A stretch of 64,000 nt of DNA from Alishewanella tabrizica. GTDB lineage: Bacteria; Pseudomonadota; Gammaproteobacteria; Enterobacterales; Alteromonadaceae. The notes under the pieces are model-generated. The model was not told the DNA's origin. It worked only from the letters and a program-made list of their open reading frames with translations, and did not search any database. Below, piece by piece: positions 19,538 through 29,202 of the stretch. The translations under genes and the position numbers were made by a program. Where the stretch lies: the NCBI RefSeq assembly GCF_014652375.1, contig NZ_BMYR01000002.1:248001-312000 (forward strand). Direction: 5' to 3'. The stretch's first letter is position 1. Each line of letters starts with the position of its first letter.

Positions 19538-20350
19538 ATGATGACTAGCATTGGGATCTTTGGCGCGAATGGTCGAATGGGACGCGCGCTACTTAATGTT
19601 GCTAAAGAGCAGGCATTAACCGTTACCGCCGCCACCGTGCGTTCCGGTTCAACCTTGGTGGGGGTTGACGCGGGCGAGTTGGCTGGCTGTGGCACCTTTG
19701 GTTTGCCCCTAGCGGAAACAAGTGTAGATGCCGTGCGTAACGCCGCGGTATGGATTGATTTTACGATGCCAGAACCGATGCTATCGCACTTACAGTTGTG
19801 TGTGGCAGAAGGCAAGGCCATGATTATTGGTGTAACGGGGCTTACGGATGCGCAATATGCTGAAATCCAAGCGGCCAGTAAACATATTCCTATTGTATGG
19901 GCGCCCAATATGAGTGTGGGTGTAAATTTGATGCTGCATTTAGCCCAAACAGCGGCCAAAGTGATGGGCAATACTGCCGATATTGAAATTATAGAGGCGC
20001 ATCATCGCTTTAAAAAAGATTCGCCTTCTGGAACGGCGATGGCTATTGGTGCCAGTATTGCGCGAAGCGTAAATCGTGATCTGAATGAGGTTGCGGTTTA
20101 TGGCCGGGAAGGCATGATTGGCGAGCGGCCACAGCATACTATTGGCTTTGCTACGGTACGTGGCGGCGACATTATTGGCGATCATACAGCGCTTTTTGCC
20201 GATCTGGGTGAAAGACTAGAAATCACCCATAAAGCGTCGAGTCGAAACACCTTTGCGCAAGGTGCACTGCGCGCTGCTTTGTGGTTGCAAAATAAACAGC
20301 CGGGACTTTATACCATGCAACAAGTGCTGGGTTTACCCGAGTTAGCGTAA
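19538..20350 (+). CDS. dapB: 4-hydroxy-tetrahydrodipicolinate reductase DapB
   Basis: DapB catalyses the NAD(P)H-dependent step to tetrahydrodipicolinate in lysine and diaminopimelate synthesis. The 270-residue protein has the Rossmann motif GIFGANGRMGRAL, the catalytic region EAHHRFKKDSPSGTA and the C-terminal tetramer region. Two ATGs lie in tandem (19538 and 19541); either could be used. It stands upstream of carAB, the order found in related gammaproteobacteria. Confidence 0.98.
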   Translation: MMTSIGIFGANGRMGRALLNVAKEQALTVTAATVRSGSTLVGVDAGELAGCGTFGLPLAETSVDAVRNAAVWIDFTMPEPMLSHLQLCVAEGKAMIIGVTGLTDAQYAEIQAASKHIPIVWAPNMSVGVNLMLHLAQTAAKVMGNTADIEIIEAHHRFKKDSPSGTAMAIGASIARSVNRDLNEVAVYGREGMIGERPQHTIGFATVRGGDIIGDHTALFADLGERLEITHKASSRNTFAQGALRAALWLQNKQPGLYTMQQVLGLPELA

Positions 20351-20389
20351 ACTTTTGCGGCATTTAACTAAAAATCGTGTTAAAGCCGC

Positions 20390-20403
20390 TATTTATGTAA
20401 ATA
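20390..20403. promoter_or_regulatory. Possible operator palindrome upstream of carAB
   Basis: TATTTA and TAAATA form an inverted repeat around a TG centre. It resembles the AT-rich half-sites of an ArgR box only loosely, because the TGAA/TTCA ends are absent. carAB is commonly controlled by arginine and pyrimidine signals, so the location is suggestive. Confidence 0.3.
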
Positions 20404-20475
20404 AAGAAAAAAGTCATAGCCAAAAAGACACTAATCACCTAGAATAGTCAGGTTTGCCCGTACGCCGTAACGTTG

Positions 20476-20584
20476 CCTGGTTTGTTTCACTAAAACCGGG
20501 AACTGTTTGCGCACGGCAAATATGGGTATCAGAATTTTAGGTCAAAACGGGTTGTAAAACGCCAATTGTTTTCGCCCGTTTTTT
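20476..20584 (+). promoter_or_regulatory. Structured carAB leader with terminator-like hairpin
   Basis: The leader holds a first stem, CCTGGTTT (20476-20483) with AAACCGGG (20493-20500). A second is AAAACGGG (20544-20551) with CCCGTTTT (20575-20582), whose loop has an inner AAAAC (20556-20560) with GTTTT (20568-20572). The second stem ends in a run of T residues only eight bases before the Shine-Dalgarno of carA. This arrangement fits transcription attenuation or ribosome-site occlusion; regulation is inferred from structure alone. Confidence 0.5.
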
Positions 20585-20601
20585 GCTGTTTGGAGGTTAT
20601 T

Positions 20602-21726
20602 TTGACTAAGTCCGCCCTGCTCGTACTGGAAGACGGCACCGTATTTCGCGGTACAGCCATTGGCGCCGAGGGAATTTCTGTAGGTGAGGTGGTATTCAAC
20701 ACCTCAATGACCGGGTATCAGGAAATTTTAACTGATCCCTCGTATGCAGAACAAATAGTTACACTTACTTACCCTCATATTGGAAACACCGGAACGAATG
20801 AGGAAGATGAGGAATCCGGCAAAATTTGGGCGAAAGGCCTAATAATCCGTGACCTCCCTCTGTTAGCCAGCAATTTCCGTAATCAACTCTCTCTTAGTCA
20901 ATATCTACAAAACAATCATATTCTCGGCATCGCCGACATCGATACCCGCAAACTTACCCGAATTCTCCGCGAAAAAGGCGCCCAAAATGGCTGCTTAATG
21001 GCGGGCGATAATCTTGACGAAGCCAAAGCGTTAGAACTTGCCAAAGGTTTCCCTGGGTTATCGGGTATGGATTTGGCGAAAGAGGTTACGGTTAGCGAAG
21101 CTTATCAGTGGACTGAGGGAAGTTGGCAATTGGGCGAAGGCCATCAAGCTGCCCCGGCCTCTCAATTTCACGTAGTGGCTTACGACTTTGGCGTAAAGCG
21201 CAATATCTTACGCATGTTAGCAGATCGCGGCTGTAAATTAACGGTAGTGCCAGCGCAAACACCGGCTGCCGAAGTACTAGCCTTAAATCCAGATGGTATT
21301 TTTCTTTCCAATGGCCCTGGCGATCCAGCACCTTGTACTTATGCTATCGAAGCCATTAAAGCCTTTTTAGAGACCGATATTCCTATTTTTGGTATCTGTT
21401 TAGGTCACCAGTTACTGGCACTGGCCAGTGGCGCTAAGACGGTAAAAATGGCCTTAGGTCATCACGGTGGTAACCATCCGGTGCAAAACTTGGATACCAA
21501 GCGCGTATTGATTACGGCGCAAAACCACGGTTTTGCTGTAGAAGAAGCGAGCTTACCGGCTAATTTACGTGCAACTCATAAATCGTTATTCGACGGCACC
21601 CTGCAAGGGATCCACCGTACTGATAAACCGGCATTCAGTTTTCAAGGCCATCCAGAAGCGAGCCCCGGCCCGCACGAAGCCTCTGAGCTGTTCGACCATT
21701 TTATCGCATTAATGCAAAAGGCCTAA
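20602..21726 (+). CDS. carA: Carbamoyl-phosphate synthase small subunit CarA
   Basis: CarA is the glutamine amidotransferase subunit that supplies ammonia to CarB for arginine and pyrimidine synthesis. I chose the TTG at 20602 because GGAGG lies at 20592-20596 and the resulting N-terminus (M)[16 protein letters not shown] matches family members; the longer frame from 20566 begins inside the leader hairpin. The length is then 374 residues. The class I glutaminase triad is visible in [10 protein letters not shown] (Cys) and [10 protein letters not shown] (His, Glu). carB follows after 108 bases. Confidence 0.98.
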   Translation: MTKSALLVLEDGTVFRGTAIGAEGISVGEVVFNTSMTGYQEILTDPSYAEQIVTLTYPHIGNTGTNEEDEESGKIWAKGLIIRDLPLLASNFRNQLSLSQYLQNNHILGIADIDTRKLTRILREKGAQNGCLMAGDNLDEAKALELAKGFPGLSGMDLAKEVTVSEAYQWTEGSWQLGEGHQAAPASQFHVVAYDFGVKRNILRMLADRGCKLTVVPAQTPAAEVLALNPDGIFLSNGPGDPAPCTYAIEAIKAFLETDIPIFGICLGHQLLALASGAKTVKMALGHHGGNHPVQNLDTKRVLITAQNHGFAVEEASLPANLRATHKSLFDGTLQGIHRTDKPAFSFQGHPEASPGPHEASELFDHFIALMQKA

Positions 21727-21834
21727 GTCTATACCCAAAATCATTGTAGATACGGGTAGGCGGCAACTGAGCGCCCCCCGTATCTTCAAGGATGAAGGGG
21801 ATAAGCATAGAAAGAATTACGGAGAGTTACTGCA

Positions 21835-24800
21835 ATGCCAAAACGTACCGACCTTAAAAGTATTCTGATCTTAGGCGCTGGCCCAATTGTTATCGGCCAG
21901 GCCTGTGAATTTGACTATTCAGGCGCCCAAGCTTGTAAAGCCTTAAAAGAAGAAGGCTTTCGCGTTATTCTGGTGAACTCTAATCCAGCGACCATTATGA
22001 CCGATCCAGAAATGGCCGATGCCACCTATATCGAGCCGATTCACTGGCAAGTAGTGGAAAAAATTATTGAAAAAGAGCGGCCGTGTGCCGTGTTGCCTAC
22101 CATGGGTGGCCAGACCGCACTGAACTGTGCACTAGAGCTGGAACGCCATGGTGTGTTGGCTAAATACAATGTCGAGATGATTGGTGCGACCGCCGATGCT
22201 ATTGATAAAGCCGAAGATCGCAGCCGCTTTGATAAAGCCATGCGCTCAATTGGTTTGGCTTGTCCACGCGCAGGTTTAGCCCACTCGATGGAAGAAGCCT
22301 ATCAGGTTTTAGAAAGTATTGGTTTCCCTTGTATTATCCGCCCGTCGTTCACCATGGGTGGCTCAGGCGGCGGTATTGCCTATAACCGTGAAGAGTTTGA
22401 AGAGATCTGTACCCGAGGTTTAGATCTGTCGCCAACCAAAGAACTGCTTATCGATGAGTCGTTGATTGGTTGGAAAGAGTACGAGATGGAAGTGGTACGC
22501 GATAAAAACGATAACTGTATTATCGTCTGTGCCATTGAAAACTTTGATCCGATGGGTGTGCATACCGGTGACTCTATTACCGTAGCACCTGCGCAAACGC
22601 TGACTGACAAAGAATACCAGATTATGCGTAATGCCTCTTTGGCGGTACTGCGTGAAATTGGCGTTGAAACCGGTGGGTCTAACGTGCAGTTTGGTATTAA
22701 CCCAGAAGATGGCCGTATGGTCATTATCGAAATGAACCCACGGGTATCGCGTTCTTCAGCGCTAGCTTCTAAAGCAACGGGTTTCCCGATCGCCAAGGTT
22801 GCGGCAAAGTTAGCGATTGGCTACACCTTAGATGAATTGGCGAATGATATTACTGGCGGCGTAACGCCTGCGTCATTTGAGCCAAGCATCGATTATGTTG
22901 TGACCAAAGTGCCGCGCTTTAACTTTGAAAAGTTCGCGGGTGCCAATGATCGTTTAACCACGCAAATGAAGTCGGTAGGCGAGGTGATGGCGATTGGTCG
23001 TAACCAGCAAGAGTCGATGCAAAAAGCCCTACGTGGCTTAGAAATTGGCGTATCCGGTTTAGATCCGATCATTGATATCAATGCGCCTGAAGCCAAAGAA
23101 AAGATCATTCGTGAATTGCGTGAACCCGGTGCTCATCGTATTTGGTACATTGCTGATGCCTTCCGTTTTGGCATGAGCATGGACGATATCTTTAAGCTAA
23201 CGAAAGTCGATCCTTGGTTTTTAGTACAAATTGAAGATTTAGTAAAAGAAGAGCAGGCTTTAAGTGTCGATGGCTTTGCGGCTTTAGATGAAGCACGCAT
23301 TGCGCGTTTAAAACGTAAAGGCTTTGCCGATGCACGTATTGCCGCGGTATTAGGTGTAAGCGAAGCCGAAGTGCGTAAAAAGCGTTACAGCTTTAATATT
23401 CACCCTGTCTACAAGCGGGTAGATACCTGTGCGGCAGAATTTGCCTCTAACACCGCTTATATGTACAGCACCTACGACGAAGAGTGTGAAGCCGCACCGA
23501 CGAACCGCGATAAAATTATGATTATCGGCGGTGGCCCAAACCGCATTGGTCAGGGTATCGAGTTTGATTACTGCTGTGTGCATGCGGCTTTAGCCCTGCG
23601 CGAAGACGGTTACGAAACCATAATGGTGAACTGTAACCCAGAAACTGTTTCTACCGATTACGATACCTCGGATCGTTTGTACTTTGAACCCATTACTTTG
23701 GAAGATGTACTTGAGATTGTCCGTAAAGAAAAGCCGAAAGGCGTTATCGTACAATACGGTGGCCAGACGCCATTAAAACTGGCTCGCGCCTTAGAAGCAA
23801 ACGGAGTGCCAATTATTGGTACATCGCCAGATGCGATTGATCGTGCTGAAGATCGTGAGCGCTTCCAACAAGCGGTTACCCGTTTAGGCTTAAAACAGCC
23901 GAAAAACGTCACCGTCACTAGCTTTGATGAAGCCTTAGCTAAAGCTCCAGAAATTGGTTACCCGATGGTAGTGCGCCCGTCTTATGTATTAGGCGGCCGT
24001 GCCATGGAAATTGTGTACGATGAGCAAGATTTACGTCGTTATATGAACGAAGCGGTAAGCGTATCGAATGATTCACCTGTACTGCTAGATAACTTCTTAG
24101 ATGATGCCATTGAAGTCGATATCGATGCCATTTGTGATGGCAAAGAGGTGGTGATCGGCGGCATTATGGAGCACATTGAGCAAGCCGGTGTGCACTCAGG
24201 TGACTCGGCGTGTTCGCTACCACCGCATAGTTTGTCGCAGCAGATCCAAGATGTGATGCGCGAGCAGGTGAAAAAACTGGCATTAGAGCTAGGTGTTGTT
24301 GGCTTAATGAATACCCAGTTTGCGGTGAAAGATGGCGAAGTATACTTAATTGAAGTGAACCCGCGCGCAGCCCGCACCGTACCATTTGTGTCAAAAGCAA
24401 CGGGTGTGGCAGTGGCTAAAGTTGGCGCGCGCTGTATGGCAGGTCGTAGTTTAGCGGATCAAGGTATAACCAAAGAAATTATCCCGCCTTTCTTCTCGGT
24501 GAAAGAAGTGGTGATCCCCTTTAACAAGTTCCCAGGTGTTGATCCTATTCTTGGCCCAGAAATGCGTTCAACCGGTGAAGTAATGGGCGTGGGTGATACC
24601 TTTGAAGAGGCCTTTGCCAAAGCCGAATTAGGATGTGGCATCTTAATTCCAACCGGTGGTCGTGCCTTGCTTTCTGTACGCGACAGCGATAAAGTGCGCG
24701 TGGTTGAGTTAGCAAAACGCATGGTAGAAACCGGATTTGAACTAGACGCCAGTGGCGGAACTGCAGCGGCTTTAGCAGCAGCAGGGATTACATGTCGTGT

Positions 24801-25056
24801 AGTTAATAAAGTGTTTGAAGGTCGTCCTAATATGCTTGATCGCATCAAGAACGGCGAGTACAGCTATATTGTGAATACCACCGAAGGTCGACAAGCTATT
24901 GAAGATTCAAAAATGCTACGGCGCGGTGCGTTGCAACATAAAGTTAATTACACCACCACATTAAATGCAGCTTTTGCTACGGTAAAAGCCAATGCGGCCA
25001 GTGCTTTTGCTAACGTGAATTCAGTTCAGGAATTGCATAAGAGAGTAAACGGATGA
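21835..25056 (+). CDS. carB: Carbamoyl-phosphate synthase large subunit CarB
   Basis: CarB makes carbamoyl phosphate from bicarbonate, ammonia and two ATP. The 1073-residue length and the duplicated ATP-grasp halves are typical: the first starts with [24 protein letters not shown] and the second with [22 protein letters not shown]. An oligomerisation region and the C-terminal MGS-like allosteric domain ([12 protein letters not shown]) follow. Its TGA overlaps the ATG of greA (ATGA), so translation is coupled. Confidence 0.99.
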   Translation: MPKRTDLKSILILGAGPIVIGQACEFDYSGAQACKALKEEGFRVILVNSNPATIMTDPEMADATYIEPIHWQVVEKIIEKERPCAVLPTMGGQTALNCALELERHGVLAKYNVEMIGATADAIDKAEDRSRFDKAMRSIGLACPRAGLAHSMEEAYQVLESIGFPCIIRPSFTMGGSGGGIAYNREEFEEICTRGLDLSPTKELLIDESLIGWKEYEMEVVRDKNDNCIIVCAIENFDPMGVHTGDSITVAPAQTLTDKEYQIMRNASLAVLREIGVETGGSNVQFGINPEDGRMVIIEMNPRVSRSSALASKATGFPIAKVAAKLAIGYTLDELANDITGGVTPASFEPSIDYVVTKVPRFNFEKFAGANDRLTTQMKSVGEVMAIGRNQQESMQKALRGLEIGVSGLDPIIDINAPEAKEKIIRELREPGAHRIWYIADAFRFGMSMDDIFKLTKVDPWFLVQIEDLVKEEQALSVDGFAALDEARIARLKRKGFADARIAAVLGVSEAEVRKKRYSFNIHPVYKRVDTCAAEFASNTAYMYSTYDEECEAAPTNRDKIMIIGGGPNRIGQGIEFDYCCVHAALALREDGYETIMVNCNPETVSTDYDTSDRLYFEPITLEDVLEIVRKEKPKGVIVQYGGQTPLKLARALEANGVPIIGTSPDAIDRAEDRERFQQAVTRLGLKQPKNVTVTSFDEALAKAPEIGYPMVVRPSYVLGGRAMEIVYDEQDLRRYMNEAVSVSNDSPVLLDNFLDDAIEVDIDAICDGKEVVIGGIMEHIEQAGVHSGDSACSLPPHSLSQQIQDVMREQVKKLALELGVVGLMNTQFAVKDGEVYLIEVNPRAARTVPFVSKATGVAVAKVGARCMAGRSLADQGITKEIIPPFFSVKEVVIPFNKFPGVDPILGPEMRSTGEVMGVGDTFEEAFAKAELGCGILIPTGGRALLSVRDSDKVRVVELAKRMVETGFELDASGGTAAALAAAGITCRVVNKVFEGRPNMLDRIKNGEYSYIVNTTEGRQAIEDSKMLRRGALQHKVNYTTTLNAAFATVKANAASAFANVNSVQELHKRVNG

Positions 25057-25529
25057 GTTTAATCCCCATGACAGTTCAGGGCGCAGAAGCATTGCGTCTT
25101 GAACTGAGTGAGTTAAAAAGTGTTAAGCGCCCGGCGGTAATTCAAGCTATCGCTGAAGCGCGCGCGCACGGTGATTTAAAAGAAAACGCTGAATACCATG
25201 CTGCACGTGAGCAACAAGGGTTTATTGAAGGGCGTATTCAGGATATCGAAGGAAAATTGTCTAATGCACAAATCATCGATATCACGAAACTGCCAAATAA
25301 CGGCAAAGTGATCTTCGGCGCGACGGTAACCATTTTGAATCTGGATACAGAGGAAGAAGTGACGTACCGGATCGTGGGCGATGACGAAGCCGATATTAAA
25401 AATAACCTAATTTCCGTTAATTCACCGATTGCGCGTGGTTTAATTGGTAAAGAAGCGGATGACGTTGTGAACGTTACTACCCCAAAAGGTGTGGTAGAGT
25501 TTGAAATAACCAATGTGCAGTACAAGTAA
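25053..25529 (+). CDS. greA: Transcription elongation factor GreA
   Basis: GreA rescues backtracked RNA polymerase by stimulating transcript cleavage. The 158-residue protein has the N-terminal coiled coil with the acidic tip region ([19 protein letters not shown]) and the C-terminal FKBP-like domain. The start [14 protein letters not shown] matches the family and overlaps the carB stop. In E. coli greA neighbours yhbY, rlmE and ftsH, but here those genes lie about 31 kb downstream. Confidence 0.98.
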   Translation: MSLIPMTVQGAEALRLELSELKSVKRPAVIQAIAEARAHGDLKENAEYHAAREQQGFIEGRIQDIEGKLSNAQIIDITKLPNNGKVIFGATVTILNLDTEEEVTYRIVGDDEADIKNNLISVNSPIARGLIGKEADDVVNVTTPKGVVEFEITNVQYK

Positions 25530-25553
25530 CTGCGCTTCTTACCGTTATCTAAA

Positions 25554-25581
25554 AACGCCGACTTTATGTCGGCGTTCTTTT
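25554..25581 (+). terminator. Intrinsic terminator after greA
   Basis: AACGCCGAC (25554-25562) pairs with GTCGGCGTT (25568-25576) around a 5-nt loop and is followed by CTTTTT. Confidence 0.87.
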
Positions 25582-25677
25582 TGCTTAAACAACCTTTTTC
25601 AAATCTCGTGGTAAGTGTATCGCTATAGATTTTGCTAGGTAGGGGCGCAGCCCGATATCTGTTGAAAGACAATACCT

Positions 25678-26715
25678 TTAGTTTTTGCCCTGTAACTCAT
25701 TTCGCACTATGGCGGCGCCTGCGGCCAAGGCATTCAGCTTACCTGTGGCAATAGCGCGAGGCAGTGGCGCCATACCGCAATTAGTACAAGGATAAAGCTT
25801 ATCCGCATCCACATATTGCAGTGCTTTTCTGAGCGTTGCTGCCACTTCTTCTGGCGTTTCAATGGTATCGGTTGCCACATCAATAGCGCCCACCATCACT
25901 TTTTTACCGCGAATAAGCTCTAACAGCTCAATCGGCACATGTGAGTTATGGCATTCCAACGAGATAATATCGATATTCGATTGCTGCAGTTTAGGGAAAA
26001 TCGCTTCGTATTGCCGCCACTCGTTCCCTAAGGTTTTTTTCCACTCGGTATTGGCTTTAATGCCATAGCCATAGCAAATATGTACTGCGGTTTCGCATTT
26101 TAAGCCCTCAATAGCACGCTCTAAGCACTTAATGCCCCAGTCATTCACCTCATCAAAAAACACGTTAAAAGCAGGCTCATCAAACTGAATAATATCCACA
26201 CCAGCGGCCTCTAATTCTTTCGCTTCTTGGTTGAGGATAATGGCAAATTCCCAGGCCAGTTGTGCTCGGCTTTTATAGTAATCATCATACAGTGTATCGA
26301 TCATGGTCATTGGCCCTGGCAAGGCCCATTTTATTAGCTGCTTGGTTTGTTTGCGCAAAAATTTCGCATCATCCACAAATACCGGTTTTTGCCGCGAGAC
26401 GGGGCCAACCACGGTGGGCACACTGGCATCATAACGATCACGAATTCTCACTGTTTTACGATGGATAAAATCAACACCATTTAAATGCTCAATAAAGGTG
26501 GTGACAAAGTGTTGGCGACTTTGTTCGCCATCGCTAACAATATCAATACCTGCTTGCTGTTGCTGCTGTAAGGCCAAGCTTAATGCGTCCTGCTTGCCGC
26601 TGTTGAGTGCTTCGCCCTGCAATTTCCAGGCAGACCACAGGGTTTCTGGCTCAGCCAGCCAAGCGGGTTTGGGTAAGCTGCCCGCAGTAGAGGTAGGTAA
26701 TAGGGTATGTTTCAT
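25678..26715 (-). CDS. mesD: MesD-type folate-independent methionine synthase (core-MetE)
   Basis: This 345-residue protein matches the C-terminal catalytic half of MetE but lacks the N-terminal folate-binding half. Zinc-ligand regions are visible as HICYGYG, LECHN and CTNCGMAPLPR, and the start region STAGSLPKP is typical. Beside a DUF1852 gene it fits the MesD family, described as needing MesX and oxygen to methylate homocysteine. The ATG at 26715 (MKHTLLPTSTAGSLPKP) is preferred to an upstream in-frame start at 26781 that would overlap mesX. It is 44 bases after mesX in the same direction. Confidence 0.88.
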   Translation of the reverse strand: MKHTLLPTSTAGSLPKPAWLAEPETLWSAWKLQGEALNSGKQDALSLALQQQQQAGIDIVSDGEQSRQHFVTTFIEHLNGVDFIHRKTVRIRDRYDASVPTVVGPVSRQKPVFVDDAKFLRKQTKQLIKWALPGPMTMIDTLYDDYYKSRAQLAWEFAIILNQEAKELEAAGVDIIQFDEPAFNVFFDEVNDWGIKCLERAIEGLKCETAVHICYGYGIKANTEWKKTLGNEWRQYEAIFPKLQQSNIDIISLECHNSHVPIELLELIRGKKVMVGAIDVATDTIETPEEVAATLRKALQYVDADKLYPCTNCGMAPLPRAIATGKLNALAAGAAIVRNELQGKN

Positions 26716-26759
26716 CACAAGGTTATCCGGTTGAGTTAAGTGGCGATTAGTAAAGGCAT

Positions 26760-27737
26760 TTATGCGTAATTGGCCGACCATTGTTCTAACAGCGCCCGAT
26801 AAGGCTTAATAAAATGTTCTTCGGCAAATTTGCCCTGGGCTTTGGCTAAATTGCTGCGCTCTTCCCGGTCATAAACGATGTGCGTAATAGAATGATCGGC
26901 ATTTTGTAAATTCGGCTGATAGCACTGGCCTGCAACGGTGTTGGCGTTGTAAATCTCTGGCCGGTAGATCTTCTGAAACGTCTCCATGGTGCTAATGGTG
27001 CTGATCAGCTCCAGATTACTGTAATCGTTAAGCAGATCGCCAAAGAAGTAAAAAGCCAAGGGGGCAGCACTGTTGGCTGGCATAAAATAGCGAACTTGTA
27101 GCCCCATCTTGTGAAAATACTGCTCGGTTAACGACGCCTCGTTTGGCTGATATTCCACACCTAACACCGGATGCCGGTTTTCCGTGCGCTGATAGGTTTT
27201 GTTATCCGATACACTTAAACAGATCACCGGCGGCTTGTTAAAGTGCTGTTTGTAAGCTGCTGAGCTAACGAAATATTTAAACAGCTTGCCATGCAACTCA
27301 CCAAAGTTATCTGGAATACTAAACTGGCTTTGCTGTTGGTTATGCTCCAGCAAGCGCACGCTAAAGTCGTAATCGCGTACATAAGACGAAAAATTGTTAC
27401 CCACAATCCCTTCGAACCGCTCATGGGTTTTGTTATCTACAATATGGGTTTGCAATATTTCAATGGACGGGAAGCTATTGCCATTGCCCGCGACATCGAC
27501 ATCGACCGAAATAATATCCAGCTCAATGCTATAGCGATCGCCTTTCGGGTTATCCCAATTAGCTAAAGCATTAAATCGGTTGTTAATCATGGTTAAGGCA
27601 TTGCGCAAATTCTGTTGGCGACGCTCACCTCTGGCCAGATTGGCAAAGTTAGTGGTAAGGCGGGTACTGTCCGACGGCTGATAATGTTCATCGAAACGAA
27701 TACGTTTAATGGTAAAAGTGAAATCGTTTTTTTTCAT
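26760..27737 (-). CDS. mesX: MesX (DUF1852), partner of methionine synthase MesD
   Basis: The 325-residue protein belongs to DUF1852, a family almost always next to a short MetE-like protein and named MesX because it is required for MesD function. Recognisable segments are FTFTIKRIRFDEHY at the N-terminus and ITHIVYDREERSNLAKAQGKFAEEHF near the C-terminus. Its biochemical role is not settled; supplying the methyl group for MesD has been proposed. A MetJ-type operator lies about 150 bases upstream, which supports a methionine role. Confidence 0.88.
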   Translation of the reverse strand: MKKNDFTFTIKRIRFDEHYQPSDSTRLTTNFANLARGERRQQNLRNALTMINNRFNALANWDNPKGDRYSIELDIISVDVDVAGNGNSFPSIEILQTHIVDNKTHERFEGIVGNNFSSYVRDYDFSVRLLEHNQQQSQFSIPDNFGELHGKLFKYFVSSAAYKQHFNKPPVICLSVSDNKTYQRTENRHPVLGVEYQPNEASLTEQYFHKMGLQVRYFMPANSAAPLAFYFFGDLLNDYSNLELISTISTMETFQKIYRPEIYNANTVAGQCYQPNLQNADHSITHIVYDREERSNLAKAQGKFAEEHFIKPYRALLEQWSANYA

Positions 27738-27888
27738 GTCTGGCTATCCATTTTACTCATTTGCTGCAATAAAACCGGCATCTCTTGTTGGCATGTATTA
27801 GCGTTTCAAGCGTGCTAGCGGTTTTGCTCTTCAGGTATCTGCATTCTTATTACTGCATGTGTCTAGCGGCGCTCTTGATAAGCTGTAA

Positions 27889-27904
27889 AACCGTCTAGAC
27901 GTCT
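27889..27904. promoter_or_regulatory. MetJ operator (tandem met boxes) upstream of mesX-mesD
   Basis: Two adjacent 8-mers read AACCGTCT (27889-27896) and AGACGTCT (27897-27904). The MetJ consensus is AGACGTCT in tandem, so the matches are 6/8 and 8/8. It is the only such site I noticed in the window and it lies upstream of a methionine synthase pair. Confidence 0.75.
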
Positions 27905-28028
27905 AAAGTAAATGCTGTGAGTACGTTATACGCCCAAAAAAGCATGAGTAAAAATGATATTATTTCATTGAAGTATGATTTTAATTCATCATTAGGATAT
28001 TAGCTGCCAGGTAAGTCAAACGGTGGGC

Positions 28029-29195
28029 TTATCCCAAAAACCAGCGGCCATTTTTGATCAGGCCAGCAATCAAGCCGGCAAAGCCGGCAGTCGCACCACC
28101 GAGCATACCAAACCAACACCAGAACAGGTTATTTCGATATTGCCGTTTGGCCTCTGAACCCTGTACTGCTTTTGCCAACAAGCGCGGTTTGATCGTTTGC
28201 CATACCCGAACTTGCAGATAAGCCACGCCCGCCATAAAAAGGCCAAAGGCCATTAGTGGGGCTATTGCACCGGCGGTAAATTCGTATGCTGCAGCGAGTA
28301 GTAAGCCTGAGAGGCCAACCCAAACCAAAGCCTGATTGCGATAACGCAATAAGCAACTGCGCTCGTTATCACTGGTCGCATTTTTCAGCGGGCCGCGCAT
28401 CCCCAGTACTACACCGAGCATGCCGCCGAGCGCGCCAAGTAGCGCCCCACTCAATAACCAGCCAAATTTTGCCAGTCCGCTGCTCTGTGCTGCCATGACA
28501 CTGGCAGTCGCGGCAGCGGCGGGTGGGCTAGCGATCAGTAAGGCGCTAAGCACTGCACTGCTAAGGCCTACCCCTGGCGCAGTGCTTAAAATCAGCTTGC
28601 CGTATCTGGCTAATAGCTGCTCTTTTAGCAATTCCCTGACCCGCTGCAGTTTTTTCCGTACATTCGCTTCAGTCAGCCCTAATAAACTGGCGACCTGTTG
28701 GCTATTTTGCTCTTCACGATAAAACAGCAGAACGATTTCCCGGCTCTCAGGCGGCAGCTCATCCAACAGGTTACGGATCAGCGTACCCTGCTCGCTGCGC
28801 AGTAATTCGTCAGGTGGGTTGCTGTCGCTGGCAAACGTCTCCAGCAAGGCTTCAGCGTCAGTACCGCGCTCGGTCTGTGCATTCCGTTGTTCACGCAGAT
28901 AGCTATAGGCGCGATAACGAGTAATTTGCCGCACCCAAGGCAGAAAGCTGGCCGGATTTTGCAGGCTGCTAAGTTGCTGCCAGGCGGCAATAAATACCTG
29001 CTGGCAAACCTCTTCGCTGGCATCTAAGTCTTTTACAATGGCCAAGGCAATGCTGCTAACGCTATTTTGGCAGCGGCGGATCAAGCGGCCAAAGGCTTGC
29101 ACATCGCCAGCAATAGCCGCGGTAACGTCGGGCTGCAATTGCTGTTCTAGGGGCAGTGGTAGAGTGAGTGCTGTGTTAAGGTTGGCGTTTGGCAT
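28029..29195 (-). CDS. ECF-type sigma factor with C-terminal membrane domain
   Basis: The first 195 residues are a sigma-70 family ECF factor: region 2 spans about residues 28-100 (ASEEVCQQVFIAAWQQL) and region 4 about 140-195 (LPPESREIVLLFYREEQNSQQVASLLGLTEANVRKKLQRV). The remaining 190 residues hold about five hydrophobic helices (for example VWVGLSGLLLAAAYEFTAGAI). The tail may tether the factor to the membrane or act as a built-in anti-sigma domain; that is inference. The ATG at 29195 has AGGAGT upstream, which decides the start over the longer frame at 29252. The hydrolase gene ends seven bases before it, so the two are co-transcribed. Confidence 0.85.
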   Translation of the reverse strand: MPNANLNTALTLPLPLEQQLQPDVTAAIAGDVQAFGRLIRRCQNSVSSIALAIVKDLDASEEVCQQVFIAAWQQLSSLQNPASFLPWVRQITRYRAYSYLREQRNAQTERGTDAEALLETFASDSNPPDELLRSEQGTLIRNLLDELPPESREIVLLFYREEQNSQQVASLLGLTEANVRKKLQRVRELLKEQLLARYGKLILSTAPGVGLSSAVLSALLIASPPAAAATASVMAAQSSGLAKFGWLLSGALLGALGGMLGVVLGMRGPLKNATSDNERSCLLRYRNQALVWVGLSGLLLAAAYEFTAGAIAPLMAFGLFMAGVAYLQVRVWQTIKPRLLAKAVQGSEAKRQYRNNLFWCWFGMLGGATAGFAGLIAGLIKNGRWFLG

Positions 29196-29202
29196 GCTGC
29201 GG

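Noticed and set aside
27738-28028. SAM riboswitch upstream of mesX
   Set aside because: No SAM-box type pairing could be recognised; the met boxes explain likely regulation.
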